Positions 10,513 through 19,639 of a stretch of 64,000 nt of DNA are shown one piece after another. A program made the position numbers and the translations under genes. The notes under the pieces are model-generated. The model ran no database searches. It was not told the origin of the DNA and saw only the letters and a program-made list of their open reading frames with translations. The number at the start of each line of letters is the position of its first letter. The stretch's first letter is position 1. This stretch comes from Bradyrhizobium sp. Ghvi (GTDB lineage Bacteria > Pseudomonadota > Alphaproteobacteria > Rhizobiales > Xanthobacteraceae): NCBI RefSeq assembly GCF_900115265.1, contig NZ_FOVU01000001.1, positions 593,001-657,000 on the forward strand, in the 5' to 3' direction.

Positions 10513-10644
10513 GTGTCCCGGACAAGACGCATCGCGAAGCGATGCGGCGCAGAGCCGGGACCCATCGCGCCGAGCATTGCGGGGCCGAATGGGCCCCGGT
10601 TCAGCAGCGCATCACTTCGTGCTGCGCTGCGCCCGGGGCACGAG
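10513..10644. repeat. Intergenic inverted repeat, family C (copy 1)
   Basis: Its ends are inverted (GTGTCCCGG at the left, CCGGGGCACGAG at the right), and the middle contains GGGCCCCGGTTCAGCAGCGC. The same arrangement recurs at 46173-46291. No protein-coding sequence is apparent. It lies just after the nucleotidyltransferase stop and before the convergent PAN-domain gene, so it may also end transcription. Confidence 0.8.
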
Positions 10645-10652
10645 CGCGAACA

Positions 10653-11201
10653 CTACCTGACCACGCCCGACGTGAACCCTGCCTTTCGCCGCGGCGGCTT
10701 GATCTCCTTTTTCAGGAAACAGCGCGCCTCGCGCCCGGTGTAACCGGGACGGGCGTAGGTAAAGGCGCGGCATTTATTGTCGGCGGTGCAGGCGGCCTTG
10801 CAGGCTTCCTCGCCGTCGCCTTGCTTGAGATCGAAATTGCGCAGATCGCCGCCGGGGCGGTCGATCGAGCTCTCGACGCCCTCGACGCGCGGCTCGATCA
10901 CGCCAGCGCCACGCACCCCGGAGATGCAGCAATTAGCGGGCTGTCGCGGCGGCACGGTATTCTTGAGCCAGCATACCGCCGCGGCGCCATCGATATCAGG
11001 ATAGGCGAAGCTCCACGCGCGACAACGGCGATCGCGCTCGCAGAGCAGCGCGCAGTCCTCGGGATCACCCGAGGTGACCGGCGTGTTGAAGTAATCGCCT
11101 CCGGGCCGGTCGAACGCCGTCTGGCCACGCGCCGGCCCGCTCACAAAGGCGAGCGAAAGCAGCGTGACACATGCCACGACGCAAGCCGTGACCTTTGCCA
11201 T
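10653..11201 (-). CDS. Secreted protein with two PAN/Apple-like domains
   Basis: A protein of 182 residues from the ATG at 11201. A signal peptide is visible (VTACVVACVTLLSLAFVSGPARG), followed by two tandem units that align with each other: FDRPGGDYFNTPVTSGDPEDC with CRAWSFAYPD, and IDRPGGDLRNFDLKQGDGEEC-like with CRAFTYARPG. Each carries the cysteine spacing of PAN domains, which bind proteins or carbohydrates. The frame is open to 11282, but the shorter start places the signal peptide at the N-terminus. It is a single gene facing away from gshA's 3-prime side; no partner is evident. Confidence 0.82.
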   Translation of the reverse strand: MAKVTACVVACVTLLSLAFVSGPARGQTAFDRPGGDYFNTPVTSGDPEDCALLCERDRRCRAWSFAYPDIDGAAAVCWLKNTVPPRQPANCCISGVRGAGVIEPRVEGVESSIDRPGGDLRNFDLKQGDGEEACKAACTADNKCRAFTYARPGYTGREARCFLKKEIKPPRRKAGFTSGVVR

Positions 11202-11408
11202 GACGGCCCCAGGCAGGTGGCCCTTCCCCATCGAAACAGCTTTCGAGTTATTGACGGCGCTCAGGTTTTTCCAGTCCGTCATTTGATCGCCGCAAACCTG
11301 TATGGGCGATGAACGGCCTAAAGCCCGATCATTTGGCTATTTGCCTGGAAGCATGGTTCAAGCGACGTGGACCCCGGTTCGCGTGAAGAAAACGCGCTAT
11401 GATTGAAT

Positions 11409-12779
11409 CTAGAATGCGTATTCCGCATAGGCCGGTTCCACCGACCCCTTCCAGGCACCGTTGAACTTCTCGAGCATCTCCTCGGCCGGCGTCCGGCCGG
11501 AATCAATGATGCGATCGAGCGGCTCCAGATGCCGTGTTTCGTCGCGGCCGATCGCGTCGATGCGGCCGCGACGGCGCAGTCCGGCATGCGCCAGAACGAG
11601 GCATTCCTTGGCAATTTCGAACAGATAGCGGTCCTTGATCCGCGACTTGAAGCCGAAGCGCGGCACATCGTCGCGCAGAGCCTGACGCTCTGGTGCGGTC
11701 CAGTGCTTCACCAGGTCCCAGGCGGCATCGAGCGATGCGTCGTCATAGAGCAGCCCGGCCCAGAACGCCGACAGCGCCGGCAGACGGCCCCACGGGCCGC
11801 CATCGGAGCCGCGCATCTCGAGATAACGCTTGAGCCGCACTTCCGGGAAGATCGTCGAAAGATGGTTGGCCCAGTCCGATAGCGTCGGACGCTCGCCGGG
11901 AAGATTGTTGTTGCGGCCGTCGAAGAAGGCGCGGAACGAGGAGCCCGACACGTCGATGTAATCGTCGCCGCGTTTAACGAAATACATGGGCACGTCGAGC
12001 GCATAGTCGACATAGCGTTCAAAGCCCATACCGTCCTCGAAGGCCCACGGCATCATGCCGGCGCGGGCGTTGTCGGTATCGCGCCAGATCTCGGAGCGGA
12101 AGGACAGGAAGCCGTTCGGCTTGCCTTCCGTGAACGGCGAATTGGCAAACAGAGCGGTCGCGACCGGCTGAAGCGCCAGGGAAACGCGCAGCTTCTTGAC
12201 CATGTCGGCTTCGGAGGAGAAGTCGAGATTGGTCTGCACCGTGCAGGTTCGATACATCATGTCGAGGCCGTACTGGCCGACCTTCGGCATGTAGTTGGTC
12301 ATGATCTTGTAGCGGCCCTTGGGCATCACGGGGATGTCGGCGCGCGACCAGGACGGCGTCATGCCGAGGCCGAGGAAACCGATGCCGAGCGGGGTCGCGA
12401 TCTCGCGCACCTGCGCCAGGTGCGCCATCAACTCGCTCTGGGTCTGGTGCACCGTCTCGACCGGCGCGCCCGATAGTTCGAACTGTCCGCCGGGCTCGAG
12501 CGAAATCGCGCCGCCGCCGGTGACGTCGTAGAGACCGATGATGTTGCCCTTCTCCATGATCGGCTCCCAGCCGAGCAGGAGCTTCATGCCTTCGAGCAGC
12601 GCGCCGATGCCGCGCGCGCCTTCGTAAGGCACCGGACGGTGGCCTTCGAGCGTAAACGGCGTCTTCTCGTGCTCGGTGCCCATGCGGAACTCCGATGGGT
12701 CCTTGCAGCCGGCCTCGAACCACGCAACGAGTTCGTCGCGCGATTGCAGCGGCGTCATATCGATCTGGTCTCGCGCCAT
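11409..12779 (-). CDS. gshA: Glutamate-cysteine ligase (plant/alphaproteobacterial type)
   Basis: A protein of 456 residues that makes gamma-glutamylcysteine, the first step of glutathione synthesis. It belongs to the GCS2 class shared with plants: EFRMGTEHEKTPFT, YEGARGIGALLEGM, the ATP/metal region GGAISLEPGGQFELSG, TCTVQTNLDFSSE and FLSFRSEIWRDTDNAR are all clear. The start is ATG at 12779. The adjacent region codes a MarR regulator and a glutathione S-transferase, which gives a small glutathione-related neighbourhood. No truncation is seen. Confidence 0.95.
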   Translation of the reverse strand: MARDQIDMTPLQSRDELVAWFEAGCKDPSEFRMGTEHEKTPFTLEGHRPVPYEGARGIGALLEGMKLLLGWEPIMEKGNIIGLYDVTGGGAISLEPGGQFELSGAPVETVHQTQSELMAHLAQVREIATPLGIGFLGLGMTPSWSRADIPVMPKGRYKIMTNYMPKVGQYGLDMMYRTCTVQTNLDFSSEADMVKKLRVSLALQPVATALFANSPFTEGKPNGFLSFRSEIWRDTDNARAGMMPWAFEDGMGFERYVDYALDVPMYFVKRGDDYIDVSGSSFRAFFDGRNNNLPGERPTLSDWANHLSTIFPEVRLKRYLEMRGSDGGPWGRLPALSAFWAGLLYDDASLDAAWDLVKHWTAPERQALRDDVPRFGFKSRIKDRYLFEIAKECLVLAHAGLRRRGRIDAIGRDETRHLEPLDRIIDSGRTPAEEMLEKFNGAWKGSVEPAYAEYAF

Positions 12780-12878
12780 ATCAAACTCTAATCAGAAGCG
12801 CTTCGACCGAATGCGCCCAGGTGACGGGGATTGTCCGCGAACCCACCGGGCGCGCAGACGTGCTGGTTTGCCGCGCGA

Positions 12879-13376
12879 TCATCGCGACGGCGAGCTTTCG
12901 CTGACATTGACGACGGGCGGCAGCTTCATCTCGCCGCATGAGCAGCCCAGCCGGTCGAGCAGACCGCTGAGCTTGACGGCATCGGCGTCGGACAGTTTCG
13001 AGCCGACATACTTCTCGATCGCAGCCGAATAGGCGCCCCACATCCGCTTCTGCAGCTCGCGGCCCGCCTCCGTGATCTCGACGAACTGGCCGCGCTTATC
13101 GATCTTGCATTCGCGCCGGGAAGCGAGCCCCTCATCGACCAGGCGGTCGATCAGGCGCGAGGTGGAGTATTGCGGGATCAGCATCTGCCGCTCGAGTTCC
13201 ACCGGCCGCAGCTCGCCGCTTGGCGCCCGCGACAATTCGAGCAGCGCATCGTACCAGGCCAGCGGCGGGAAACCGGCCTTCTTCAGATCCTGCTCGACGC
13301 AGTCGAGCACGCGGCTCTGCACCCGCATCAGGCGGATCCAGGCGCTGGTTGCCTCGGTCGATGGTTTGCGTTTCAT
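12879..13376 (-). CDS. MarR family transcriptional regulator
   Basis: A protein of 165 residues. The winged helix-turn-helix is seen as LELSRAPSGELRPVELERQM, PQYSTSRLIDRLVDEGLASR and the wing ECKIDKRGQFVEITEAGREL. A cysteine pair, CSCGE, near residue 143 could make it redox-responsive, although this is only a possibility. The ATG at 13376 has GGGA just upstream; a TTG at 13388 is the alternative. It is transcribed away from the glutathione S-transferase gene, and the 127 bases between them hold two identical palindromes, so it most likely represses itself and that gene. Confidence 0.93.
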   Translation of the reverse strand: MKRKPSTEATSAWIRLMRVQSRVLDCVEQDLKKAGFPPLAWYDALLELSRAPSGELRPVELERQMLIPQYSTSRLIDRLVDEGLASRRECKIDKRGQFVEITEAGRELQKRMWGAYSAAIEKYVGSKLSDADAVKLSGLLDRLGCSCGEMKLPPVVNVSESSPSR

Positions 13377-13416
13377 GGTCCCGCTCAAACTCGTCGTCCG
13401 CTTCTTACCTCATTCG

Positions 13417-13428
13417 ATGCACCTGCAT
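13417..13428. promoter_or_regulatory. MarR operator O1 (ATGCA-N2-TGCAT)
   Basis: ATGCACCTGCAT is a perfect 5+2+5 palindrome. The reverse complement of the whole site recurs at 13445-13456, 28 bases away centre to centre. It lies 40 bases upstream of the marR start. MarR dimers bind palindromes of this size, so the neighbouring regulator is the natural ligand. Confidence 0.75.
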
Positions 13429-13433
13429 CAATC

Positions 13434-13463
13434 TTGACTATTCCATGCAGGTGCATGTAGGTG
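13434..13463 (+). promoter_or_regulatory. Probable gst promoter overlapping operator O2
   Basis: TTGACT (13434-13439) and TAGGTG (13458-13463) are spaced 18 bases apart and could be the -35 and -10 boxes of the rightward glutathione S-transferase gene. Operator O2 (ATGCAGGTGCAT, 13445-13456) fills the spacer, so MarR bound there would block RNA polymerase. The -10 match is weak. Confidence 0.55.
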
Positions 13464-13503
13464 TTCCCTTCGCCCCAACCAAGCGTCCAGAGGAGGAAAT
13501 TCC

Positions 13504-14118
13504 ATGAAACTGTATTATTCGCCCGGTGCCTGCTCGCTGTCCCCTCACATCGCGCTCCTGGAGGCCGACCTGCCTTATGAGCTGGTCAAGGTCGATATTC
13601 GGGCCAAGAAGCTCGAGAACGGCGAAGACTATCTGAAGGTCAATCCGAAGGGTCAGGTTCCCGCGCTGGGCCTCGACAGCGGCGAGATCGTGACGGAAGG
13701 CCCGGTCATTGTCCAGATGATCGCCGACAAGGCCCCGGCCAAGGCCCTGGCGCCCGCGCGGGACAGTTCCGAGCGCTACAAGCTGCTCGAATGGCTGAAC
13801 TTCCTCACCTCCGAGGTGCACAAGAGCTTCGGCCCGCTGTTCGCTCCGGCGCTGAACGACGAAGCCAAGGCGTTCTTCAAGGATCGTGTCATGGGCAAGC
13901 TGAAGCACATCGACAGCGAGCTCGCCGGCAAAGACTACCTCATGGGCAAGCAGTTCTCTGTCGCTGACGGCTATCTCTTCACGATGCTGACCTGGGGCGA
14001 CCGGATGAAGTTCGACCTCTCGGCGATGCCCAACCTCACCGCCTACAAGGCCCGCGTCGCGGCACGGCCGAAGGTGCAGGAAGCTCTGAAGAAGGAAGGA
14101 CTGGTGCAGGCCAAGTAA
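13504..14118 (+). CDS. gstA: Beta-class glutathione S-transferase
   Basis: A protein of 204 residues that conjugates or reduces substrates with glutathione in the cytoplasm. It opens with MKLYYSPGACSLSPHIAL, including Cys10, the residue typical of bacterial beta-class enzymes, and has the glutathione-contact motifs NPKGQVPAL and VTEGPVIVQ (the usual Glu-Ser is here Glu-Gly). The all-alpha C-terminal domain includes KDYLMGKQFSVADGYLFTM with the N-capping motif. A strong AGAGGAGG lies upstream of the ATG. It is divergent from a MarR gene and is followed by a clear terminator. Confidence 0.95.
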   Translation: MKLYYSPGACSLSPHIALLEADLPYELVKVDIRAKKLENGEDYLKVNPKGQVPALGLDSGEIVTEGPVIVQMIADKAPAKALAPARDSSERYKLLEWLNFLTSEVHKSFGPLFAPALNDEAKAFFKDRVMGKLKHIDSELAGKDYLMGKQFSVADGYLFTMLTWGDRMKFDLSAMPNLTAYKARVAARPKVQEALKKEGLVQAK

Positions 14119-14141
14119 CGCCGGATCGCGACAGCGACGAC

Positions 14142-14176
14142 GAAGGGCCGGATCGACGATCCGGCCCTTCTTATCC
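14142..14176 (+). terminator. Rho-independent terminator after gstA
   Basis: A perfect 13-base stem (GAAGGGCCGGATC, loop GAC, GATCCGGCCCTTC, 14142-14170) is followed by TTAT. It sits 24 bases after the gstA stop and 21 bases before the convergent fadJ stop, so it may serve both strands. Confidence 0.85.
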
Positions 14177-14196
14177 TCGAATGAGCTTAAGCTCGA

Positions 14197-16410
14197 TCAG
14201 GCAGCAGCCTTCTTCGGCGCGAAACGGCCGTAGAAGGTTTCGCCTTTGGCGGCCATCTCTTCCAGCAGCTTCGGCGGCCTGAAGCGCGAGCCGTACTTGG
14301 CCTCGAGCTTGTGGCAGAGCTCGACGAACTTCTTAGCTCCCATGAAGTCGATGTAGGATAGCGTGCCGCCGGTGAAAGGCGCGAAGCCGAAACCGAGGAT
14401 CGAGCCGACATCCGCCTCGCGCGGATCGGTGATGACGTGGTCCTCGACCGTACGCGCGGCTTCCACCGCCTGCACCACCAGGAAACGCTGCTTCAGCTCC
14501 TCGACATCGAGCGTATCAGGGTCGAGCTGCTTCGGCTGGAGCGCCGAGAGCCCCGGCCACAAGCTCTTCTGGCCCTTACCCTTGTCGGGATAGTCGTAGA
14601 AGCCCTTGCTGTTCTTGCGGCCGAGGCGGCCCTGCTTCTCGACCATCTCGACCATCAGCTTCTTCTGATCGGGATTGATGGCGTTGGGGCCGAGATCGGC
14701 TTCGGTCGCCTTCATGATCTTCAGACCGAGGTCGAGCGCGACTTCGTCCGAAAGCGAGAGCGGGCCGACCGGCATGCCGGCCATCTTGGCGCAGTTCTCG
14801 ATCATCGCCGGCGGCACGCCTTCGAGGAACATCTCGTTGCCTTCGGCGACGTAGCGGCCGACGCAGCGGTTGGCGAAGAAGCCTCTGGAGTCATTGACCA
14901 CAATCGGCGTCTTGCCGATCTGCCGGACATAATCGAGCGCGGTCGCGAGCGCGACATCGCCGGTGTTCTTGCCGAGAATGATCTCGACCAGCATCATCTT
15001 CTCGACCGGCGAGAAGAAGTGGATGCCGACGAACTTGCCCTGGTCCTTGAAGCTCTCGGCCAGGGAGGTGATCGGCAGCGTCGAAGTGTTCGACGCGAAG
15101 ATCACGTCCGGCTTCAGATATTCCTGCGCTTTGGCAAACGTATCGGCCTTGACCTTCCGGTCCTCGAACACGGCTTCGATGACGAGGTCGACATCCCTAA
15201 GCGCGGCATAATCCGCGGTCGGCGTGATCCGCGCGAGCAGCTTCTCGGCATCGTCAGGCTTGGCGCGGCCCTTCTTGATCTGCTCCTCGATCACCTTCTG
15301 CGCATGCGCCTTGCCCTTGTCGGCGCTCTCCTGGTCGCGATCGATCAGGACGACGTCGAGGCCGGCGCGGGCCGAGACGTAGCCGACGCTCGCGCCCATG
15401 AAGCCGGCGCCGATCACGGCAATCTTCTTCACCTTGGTCGGCGGCACATCCTTCGGACGGCGCGCGCCTTTGTTGAGCTCCTGCATCGACAGGAACAGGC
15501 TGCGGATCATCGCGGCCGCTTCCTTCGAGCGCAGCACCGAGGTGAAGTAGCGCGACTCGACGCGCAGCGCGGCGTCGATCGGTAACTGCAGGCCTTCATA
15601 GACGCAGCTCATGATGGCGCGCGCGGCTGGATAATTGTCGTAGGTCTCGCGGCGATAGATGGCATTGCCCGCCGGGAACATCATCATGCCGGCCTTGGAG
15701 AACACCGGGCCGCCGGGAAGCTTGAAGCCCTTCTCGTCCCACGGCGCGACGGCCTTGCCGCCGCCCTTGATCCACTCCTTCGCCGCCTTGACGAGGTCGG
15801 CAGGCGGAACGATGGCGTGAATCAGATTCAGCGCCTTCGCCTTCTCGATCGTGACCGGATCGCCCTTGAGCAGGATGGTCATCGCGTCCTGCGGCGGCAC
15901 CAGGCGCGGCACGCGCTGCGTACCGCCGGCGCCAGGAAACAGGCCGACTTTGACCTCGGGCAGGCCGAGGCGGGTCTTGGGATTCTCCGCCGCCACGCGA
16001 TAGTGGCAGCACAGCGTGATCTCGAAGCCGCCGCCGAGCGCAAGGCCGTTGATGGCGGCCGCCCACGGCTTGCCTGACGTTTCGATCGAGCGCAGCACCT
16101 GCGAAAAACGCCGGCTCTGGTCGAACAGCATCTGGTTCGCCGCGGTCTCGCCCTGCTCCTTGAAGAGCTTCGCATAGGCCTGGTTCATGCCTTCGAGCAT
16201 GGAGAGGTCGGCGCCGGCGCAGAACGCTTCCTTGGCGGAGGTGATGACGACGCCCTTCACCGCGGCATCGGCCGTGGTCGCCTTGACGATCGCATCGAGC
16301 TCGTTGGTCGAGGTCTCGTCGAGCACATTCATCGAACGGCCCGGAATGTCCCAGGTGACGAGCGCGATGCCGTCGGAATCGGTCTCAACCTTGAAATTCT
16401 TGTATGCCAT
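14197..16410 (-). CDS. fadJ: Bifunctional enoyl-CoA hydratase / 3-hydroxyacyl-CoA dehydrogenase (FadJ/FadB type)
   Basis: A protein of 737 residues that carries out the hydration and second dehydrogenation steps of fatty-acid beta-oxidation. The N-terminal crotonase domain (to about residue 200) shows FCAGADLSMLEGM, the oxyanion region INGLALGGGFEITLCC and GLPEVKVGLFPGAGGTQRVP with both catalytic glutamates. The dehydrogenase starts near residue 330 with IAVIGAGFMGASVGYVSARA, followed by ASNTSTLPI, the catalytic GIHFFSPVEKM and NDSRGFFANRC. The C-terminal helical domain is complete. It is the last gene of the operon led by the NTF2-like gene; a repeat separates it from the thiolase gene. Confidence 0.95.
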   Translation of the reverse strand: MAYKNFKVETDSDGIALVTWDIPGRSMNVLDETSTNELDAIVKATTADAAVKGVVITSAKEAFCAGADLSMLEGMNQAYAKLFKEQGETAANQMLFDQSRRFSQVLRSIETSGKPWAAAINGLALGGGFEITLCCHYRVAAENPKTRLGLPEVKVGLFPGAGGTQRVPRLVPPQDAMTILLKGDPVTIEKAKALNLIHAIVPPADLVKAAKEWIKGGGKAVAPWDEKGFKLPGGPVFSKAGMMMFPAGNAIYRRETYDNYPAARAIMSCVYEGLQLPIDAALRVESRYFTSVLRSKEAAAMIRSLFLSMQELNKGARRPKDVPPTKVKKIAVIGAGFMGASVGYVSARAGLDVVLIDRDQESADKGKAHAQKVIEEQIKKGRAKPDDAEKLLARITPTADYAALRDVDLVIEAVFEDRKVKADTFAKAQEYLKPDVIFASNTSTLPITSLAESFKDQGKFVGIHFFSPVEKMMLVEIILGKNTGDVALATALDYVRQIGKTPIVVNDSRGFFANRCVGRYVAEGNEMFLEGVPPAMIENCAKMAGMPVGPLSLSDEVALDLGLKIMKATEADLGPNAINPDQKKLMVEMVEKQGRLGRKNSKGFYDYPDKGKGQKSLWPGLSALQPKQLDPDTLDVEELKQRFLVVQAVEAARTVEDHVITDPREADVGSILGFGFAPFTGGTLSYIDFMGAKKFVELCHKLEAKYGSRFRPPKLLEEMAAKGETFYGRFAPKKAAA

Positions 16411-16467
16411 GCTGGTTGCTCCTCGGTGCCGCAGCCGATCGCAGGCGCGGCGGTTGATCTGGATTTC

Positions 16468-16555
16468 GTAGGGTGGGTTAGCCGAAGGCGTAACCCACCA
16501 CTGCCTTCCCTGCAGAAACAGAAGAGGTGGGTTACGCTTCGCTAACCCACCCTAC
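16468..16555. repeat. Inverted repeat, family A (copy 1)
   Basis: Arms GTAGGGTGGGTTAGC (16468-16482) and GCTAACCCACCCTAC (16541-16555) match perfectly over 15 bases. Inside is a second inverted pair, GTAACCCACC and GGTGGGTTAC, around CAGAAACAGAAG. A second, longer copy is at 35166-35305. It lies between two genes read in the same direction (thiolase and fadJ), so it could affect mRNA stability in the operon. Confidence 0.9.
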
Positions 16556-16564
16556 GATTGCTCC

Positions 16565-17773
16565 TTACACACGCTCGATGATGGTCGCGGTGCCCATGCC
16601 GCCGCCGATGCACAGCGTGACGAGCGCCGTGGACTTGTTGGTGCGCTCGAGCTCGTCCAGCACGGTGCCAAGGATCATCGCGCCGGTGGCCCCTAACGGA
16701 TGGCCGAGCGCGATCGCGCCTCCGTTGACGTTGATCTTGGCGTTGTCGATGTCGAAAGCCTGGATGTAGCGCAGCACGACCGAAGCGAAGGCCTCATTGA
16801 GCTCGAACAGGTCGATGTCCGACTTCTTCATGCCGGAGCGCGCGAACAGCTTTTCGGTGACGTCGACCGGACCGGTCAGCATCATCGCAGGCTCGGAACC
16901 GATATTCGCGAACGCGCGGATTTTTGCACGCGGCTTCAACCCATACTTGCTGCCCGCCTCCTTGCTGCCGAGCAGCACGGCGCCGGCACCGTCGACGATG
17001 CCCGACGAATTGCCAGCGTGGTGCACGTAGTTGACGCGCTCGATCTCCGGATGCGACTGGATCGCGACACCATCGAAGCCGCCCATCTGCGCCATCATCG
17101 TGAACGACGGCTGCAGCTGCGCCAGCGACTGCATCGTCGTCGAGGGACGCATGTGCTCGTCCTTGGCGAGGATGGTGAGGCCGTTGATGTCCTTCACCGG
17201 CACGACCGAGTTGTTGAAGCGGCCCTCGTCCCAGGCCTTGGCCGCGCGCTGCTGGCTCTGCACAGCATAGGCGTCGACATCGTCGCGCGAGAAACCGTAC
17301 TTCGTGGCAATCAGATCGGCCGACACGCCCTGCGGCATGAAGTAAGCGGGGACCGCCATCGACGGATCCATCGGCCAGGCGCCGCCGGAAGCACCGATGC
17401 CGACGCGGCTCATGGATTCGGCGCCGCCGCCGATGACGAGCTCATGCTGGCCGCTCATCACCTGCGCGGCAGCGAAGTTCACGGCATCGAGGCCCGAGGC
17501 GCAGAAGCGGCTGATCTGCACTCCGGGGACGGCTTCGCCGAGACCGGCCTTCAGCGCCGCGAAGCGCGCGATATCGGAGCCGGCTTCGCCGACCGGATCG
17601 ACCACGCCGAGGATGACATCGTCGACGGAATCTTCGGGCAGGTTGTTGCGGTCCTTCAGCGCCTTCAGCGGCACGCTGGCGAGCGCGAGCGCGGTGACTT
17701 CGTGCAGCGCGCCGTCCGCCTTGCCGCGGCCACGCGGGGTGCGAACGTGATCGTAGATGAATGCCTCAGGCAT
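16565..17773 (-). CDS. fadA: Acetyl-CoA C-acetyltransferase (beta-ketothiolase, FadA type)
   Basis: A protein of 402 residues that cleaves 3-ketoacyl-CoA with CoA, the last step of beta-oxidation. All thiolase landmarks are present: the acylated cysteine in [16 protein letters not shown] (near residue 91), [11 protein letters not shown], the catalytic histidine in [17 protein letters not shown], and the second cysteine in [14 protein letters not shown] near the C-terminus. It lies 42 bases after the acyl-CoA dehydrogenase gene and before fadJ, so the operon supplies a complete beta-oxidation cycle apart from the acyl-CoA ligase. Confidence 0.95.
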   Translation of the reverse strand: MPEAFIYDHVRTPRGRGKADGALHEVTALALASVPLKALKDRNNLPEDSVDDVILGVVDPVGEAGSDIARFAALKAGLGEAVPGVQISRFCASGLDAVNFAAAQVMSGQHELVIGGGAESMSRVGIGASGGAWPMDPSMAVPAYFMPQGVSADLIATKYGFSRDDVDAYAVQSQQRAAKAWDEGRFNNSVVPVKDINGLTILAKDEHMRPSTTMQSLAQLQPSFTMMAQMGGFDGVAIQSHPEIERVNYVHHAGNSSGIVDGAGAVLLGSKEAGSKYGLKPRAKIRAFANIGSEPAMMLTGPVDVTEKLFARSGMKKSDIDLFELNEAFASVVLRYIQAFDIDNAKINVNGGAIALGHPLGATGAMILGTVLDELERTNKSTALVTLCIGGGMGTATIIERV

Positions 17774-17815
17774 GACGCCCTCCTGATCTGTTGTTCGAGA
17801 TTGATGGCGCGGAAA

Positions 17816-19606
17816 TCAGAACGCTTCCGCGGGCAGTTCCATAATGGTGGCGCAGCCGGACTGGATGCGCGCCAGATTGGCGGCGGTTTCCGGCAGCATC
17901 CGCTCCATGAAGAAGCGGCCGGTGACGAGCTTGGTCGAGAGATAGGGCGTCGCGCCGCTCGCGGCAATCTTCGCCTGCGTCACCTTGGCCATCCTCGCCC
18001 ACATGTAGCCCAGCGCGACGAAGCCGAAGAGATGCAGGTAGTCGGTTGCTGCAGCGCCAGCGTTGTCGGGCTTGGCCATCGCATTCTGCATCAGCCACGT
18101 CGTGGCCTGCTGAAGATGGCCGAGCGAAGTCGAGAGCGGAGTGATGAACGGCTTCAGCGCCTCGTCGCCGCCGTTCTCCTTGGCGAAGGCCATGACCTCG
18201 CCAAAGAAAGCCATGATGGCGCGGCCGCCGTCGCGCGGCAGCTTGCGGCCGACGAGGTCGAGCGCCTGGATGCCGTTGGCGCCTTCATAGATCATGGCGA
18301 TGCGGGCATCGCGTACGAACTGCTCCATGCCCTGCTCGGCAATGTAGCCGTGACCGCCATACATCTGCTGCGCCTGTACCGCGTTGGCGAAACCGTAGTC
18401 GGTGAGGAAGCCCTTCAGCACGGGCGTCATCAGCCCCATATGGTCGTCGGCGGCCTGGCGGTCCTTCGGATCCTCCGAGCGGTGGGCAACGTCGCTCTTC
18501 AGCGCGGTCCACATCACGAAGGCGCGCGCGGCCTCGTTGAAAGCGCGGATCGAGAGAAGCGTGCGGCGCACGTCGGGATGCACGATGATCGGGTCAGCCG
18601 GCTTGTCCGGCGCCTTCACGCCGGTGAGCGCGCGGCCCTGGATGCGCTCGCGGGCATAGGCGACGGCATTCTGATAAGCGACCTCGGATTGCGCGAGGCC
18701 CTGAACGGCGACGCCGAGGCGAGCCTCGTTCATCATCACGAACATGCCCTGCATGCCCTTGTTCTCTTCGCCGATCAGCCAGCCGGTGGCGTTGTCGTAG
18801 TTCATCACGCAGGTCGAATTGCCGTGGATGCCCATCTTGTGCTCGATCGAGCCGCAGACGACGCCGTTGCGTGCGCCGACCGAACCGTCGGCATTGACGA
18901 GGAATTTCGGCACCACGAACAGCGACACGCCCTTGATGCCGGCGGGTGCGCCCTCGATGCGGGCGAGCACGAGGTGGATGATGTTGTCGGCGAGATCGTG
19001 CTCACCGGCCGAGATGAAGATCTTGGTGCCCGTGATCTTGAAGCTGCCGTCGGCCTGGCGCACCGCCTTGGTGCGGAGCATGCCGAGATCGGTACCGCAA
19101 TGCGGTTCGGTCAGGTTCATGGTGCCGGTCCATACGCCGGAGACCATCTTCGGCACGTAGGTCTGCTTCTGCTCGGGTGTGCCGTGCACCAGCAGCGCCG
19201 CGGTCGCGCCCATGGTGAGGCCGCCATACATCGAGAACGCCATGTTGGCGGAGATCTGGAATTCGTTGACCGCCTGGCTGAGCGTCACCGGCAGGCCCTG
19301 GCCGCCGAACTCGGTCGGCGCCGACAGGCCAAGCCAGCCGCCTTCTGCCACTTGCTTGAAGGCTTCCTTGAAGCCCTTCGGCGTGGTGACGCTGCCGTCG
19401 TCGGCGCGCCTGCAGCCTTCGAGGTCGCCGACGCGATTGAGCGGCTGCAGCACCTCTTCGGCGAGCTTGGCGGCTTCGCCCAGGATGGCCTCGCGCACGT
19501 CGCTCGACGCATCCGAGAAGCCGGCGAGATTGTCGTAGCGGTCGATCTGGAAGACGTCATTGAGCAGGAAGTTGACGTCTTCGACGGGGGCTTTGTAGAT
19601 CGGCAT
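17816..19606 (-). CDS. Acyl-CoA dehydrogenase with C-terminal extension (FadE-like)
   Basis: A protein of 596 residues, longer than the classical 380-residue enzymes and typical of the group with an additional C-terminal domain. It oxidises acyl-CoA to the trans-2-enoyl-CoA with FAD. Motifs seen are [53 protein letters not shown]-like MYGGHGYI and the likely catalytic glutamate in [18 protein letters not shown]. It is the second gene of the operon, preceded by the NTF2-like gene and followed by the thiolase. Confidence 0.94.
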   Translation of the reverse strand: MPIYKAPVEDVNFLLNDVFQIDRYDNLAGFSDASSDVREAILGEAAKLAEEVLQPLNRVGDLEGCRRADDGSVTTPKGFKEAFKQVAEGGWLGLSAPTEFGGQGLPVTLSQAVNEFQISANMAFSMYGGLTMGATAALLVHGTPEQKQTYVPKMVSGVWTGTMNLTEPHCGTDLGMLRTKAVRQADGSFKITGTKIFISAGEHDLADNIIHLVLARIEGAPAGIKGVSLFVVPKFLVNADGSVGARNGVVCGSIEHKMGIHGNSTCVMNYDNATGWLIGEENKGMQGMFVMMNEARLGVAVQGLAQSEVAYQNAVAYARERIQGRALTGVKAPDKPADPIIVHPDVRRTLLSIRAFNEAARAFVMWTALKSDVAHRSEDPKDRQAADDHMGLMTPVLKGFLTDYGFANAVQAQQMYGGHGYIAEQGMEQFVRDARIAMIYEGANGIQALDLVGRKLPRDGGRAIMAFFGEVMAFAKENGGDEALKPFITPLSTSLGHLQQATTWLMQNAMAKPDNAGAAATDYLHLFGFVALGYMWARMAKVTQAKIAASGATPYLSTKLVTGRFFMERMLPETAANLARIQSGCATIMELPAEAF

Positions 19607-19639
19607 GGCGGTCTCCCGGCAGGGGCTGAAATTTGGGAA

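Noticed and set aside
10498..11312. Two plus-strand frames (10498-10743, 10542-11312) after the nucleotidyltransferase gene.
   Set aside because: They run through the family C repeat and are antisense to the PAN-domain gene, which has a signal peptide and two internal repeats.
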